Source: CAYTQK01 sp964439745 (GTDB taxonomy: Bacteria; Desulfobacterota; Desulfobacteria; Desulfobacterales; Desulfosudaceae). Taken from it: a stretch of 14,593 nucleotides of DNA. Within the stretch, counting starts at the first letter, position 1. Each line of letters opens with the position of its first letter. Of the stretch, positions 14,030 through 14,593 are shown piece after piece. The stretch lies in contig CAYTQK010000057.1 of NCBI GenBank assembly GCA_964439745.1, positions 1-14,593 of the forward strand, written 5' to 3'. A model generated the notes under the pieces. That model saw only the letters and a program-made list of their open reading frames with translations. It searched no databases and had not been told where the DNA came from. The translations under genes and the position numbers were made by a program.

Positions 14030-14593
14030 ATGAGAAAGAGTGACAACCAGAAACTGCTGTTGACCCTCCTGGTGGTGCTGGCCGGGCTGGTAATAATCGG
14101 TGCGGGCTGCGCCACGGCCCCGACCACGACTCCGCCGCCGGGTGATGACCCGGCCATACAGATGCAGCCGCAGACCATCCCGCGGGGCGTGGGCTGGGTG
14201 GTCAAGGCAACCGAAAATGTCATCCGCGGCTATCGGTTCGCGCCGGAAGACTCGGTCTTTATCCGCATGACCCCGGCGGCCGAAGAGTCATTTACTGAAC
14301 CCGACCTGGTTATCGCCGACGCCGTGGTCGACGAGACGGGACGTTTCCAGGCCGAGGTGGAAAACCTGGTCAAGGTGACGGATTTTCTCCAGGCCGACCT
14401 GGGCCTGAACGAGGACATGGAAAAATACATCATCATCACGGGTCCGCCCATTCCCACCGGCACCTATCGCATTATCGCCGAAAGCATGGAGTCCGGTAAA
14501 ACCGCTGCCGGCCAGCTGGAAGTCAAGGGGCCTTCTGTCGGGGATCGCTTCAAGGACTGGCTGGGCAGGCGCCTGGGTAAAATTGAAAAGCGG
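14030..14593 (+). CDS. Probable lipoprotein (partial, runs off right edge)
   Basis: The first 188 codons are open and continue past the window. The protein begins MRKSDNQKLLLTLLVVLAGL, followed by VIIGAGC with C27 as the likely lipidated cysteine; glycine at -3 is less common but allowed. A Thr/Pro-rich linker (ATAPTTTPPPGDD) comes next. The visible mature part is soluble and acidic and may be a beta-rich domain (RFAPEDSVFIRMTP, EKYIIITGPPIPTGTYRIIAES). I do not recognise the family. AAGGAG lies 8 nt before the ATG, and the gene is 40 nt after the substrate-binding protein gene with no terminator between, so the two are likely cotranscribed. Confidence 0.8.
   Translation, partial: MRKSDNQKLLLTLLVVLAGLVIIGAGCATAPTTTPPPGDDPAIQMQPQTIPRGVGWVVKATENVIRGYRFAPEDSVFIRMTPAAEESFTEPDLVIADAVVDETGRFQAEVENLVKVTDFLQADLGLNEDMEKYIIITGPPIPTGTYRIIAESMESGKTAAGQLEVKGPSVGDRFKDWLGRRLGKIEKR

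Overview
The window is GC-rich and gene-dense. Its content points to an anaerobic Desulfobacterota (deltaproteobacterial, possibly sulfate-reducing) genome: a four-subunit 2-oxoacid:ferredoxin oxidoreductase, an anaerobic GlpAB-type glycerol-3-phosphate dehydrogenase and a PlsB acyltransferase. The phylum is an inference from gene content; no rRNA or other marker gene is present. No tRNA, CRISPR array or insertion sequence was seen.

Layout. Positions 1 to about 7640 (minus strand) hold one tight gene string read from right to left: a plant-type dihydrodipicolinate reductase (dapB), glycerol kinase (glpK), porG-porD-porA-porB, glpA, and glpB cut by the left edge. Most junctions are overlaps or short gaps, and a good sigma70-like promoter lies just upstream of dapB. 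Positions 7750 to 12143 (minus strand) hold plsB followed by a fusion of a sugar-1-phosphate nucleotidyltransferase (MurU-like) with an anomeric sugar kinase (AmgK-like). Positions 12144 to 12810 hold regulatory sequence, one small probable exported protein gene on the minus strand, an AT-rich divergent promoter island and a leader of about 200 nt. From 12811 to the right edge (plus strand) there is a Liv-type periplasmic substrate-binding protein and the start of a lipoprotein gene.

How the genes fit together. GlpK makes sn-glycerol-3-phosphate, GlpAB oxidises it to dihydroxyacetone phosphate with electrons passed towards the membrane, and PorGDAB oxidises pyruvate (or a related 2-oxoacid) further down the route to acetyl-CoA and reduced ferredoxin. 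The minus-strand string therefore looks like a glycerol-to-acetyl-CoA module. PlsB next door draws on the same glycerol-3-phosphate pool for phospholipid synthesis. The fused nucleotidyltransferase/kinase and DapB relate instead to cell-wall precursors (amino-sugar salvage; lysine/diaminopimelate).

The points most worth a second look are the interleaving of por genes inside a glp operon, the plant-type DapB leading it, the one-polypeptide MurU-AmgK fusion, and the superimposed divergent promoters with a structured leader. I did not see a clearly unprecedented system.
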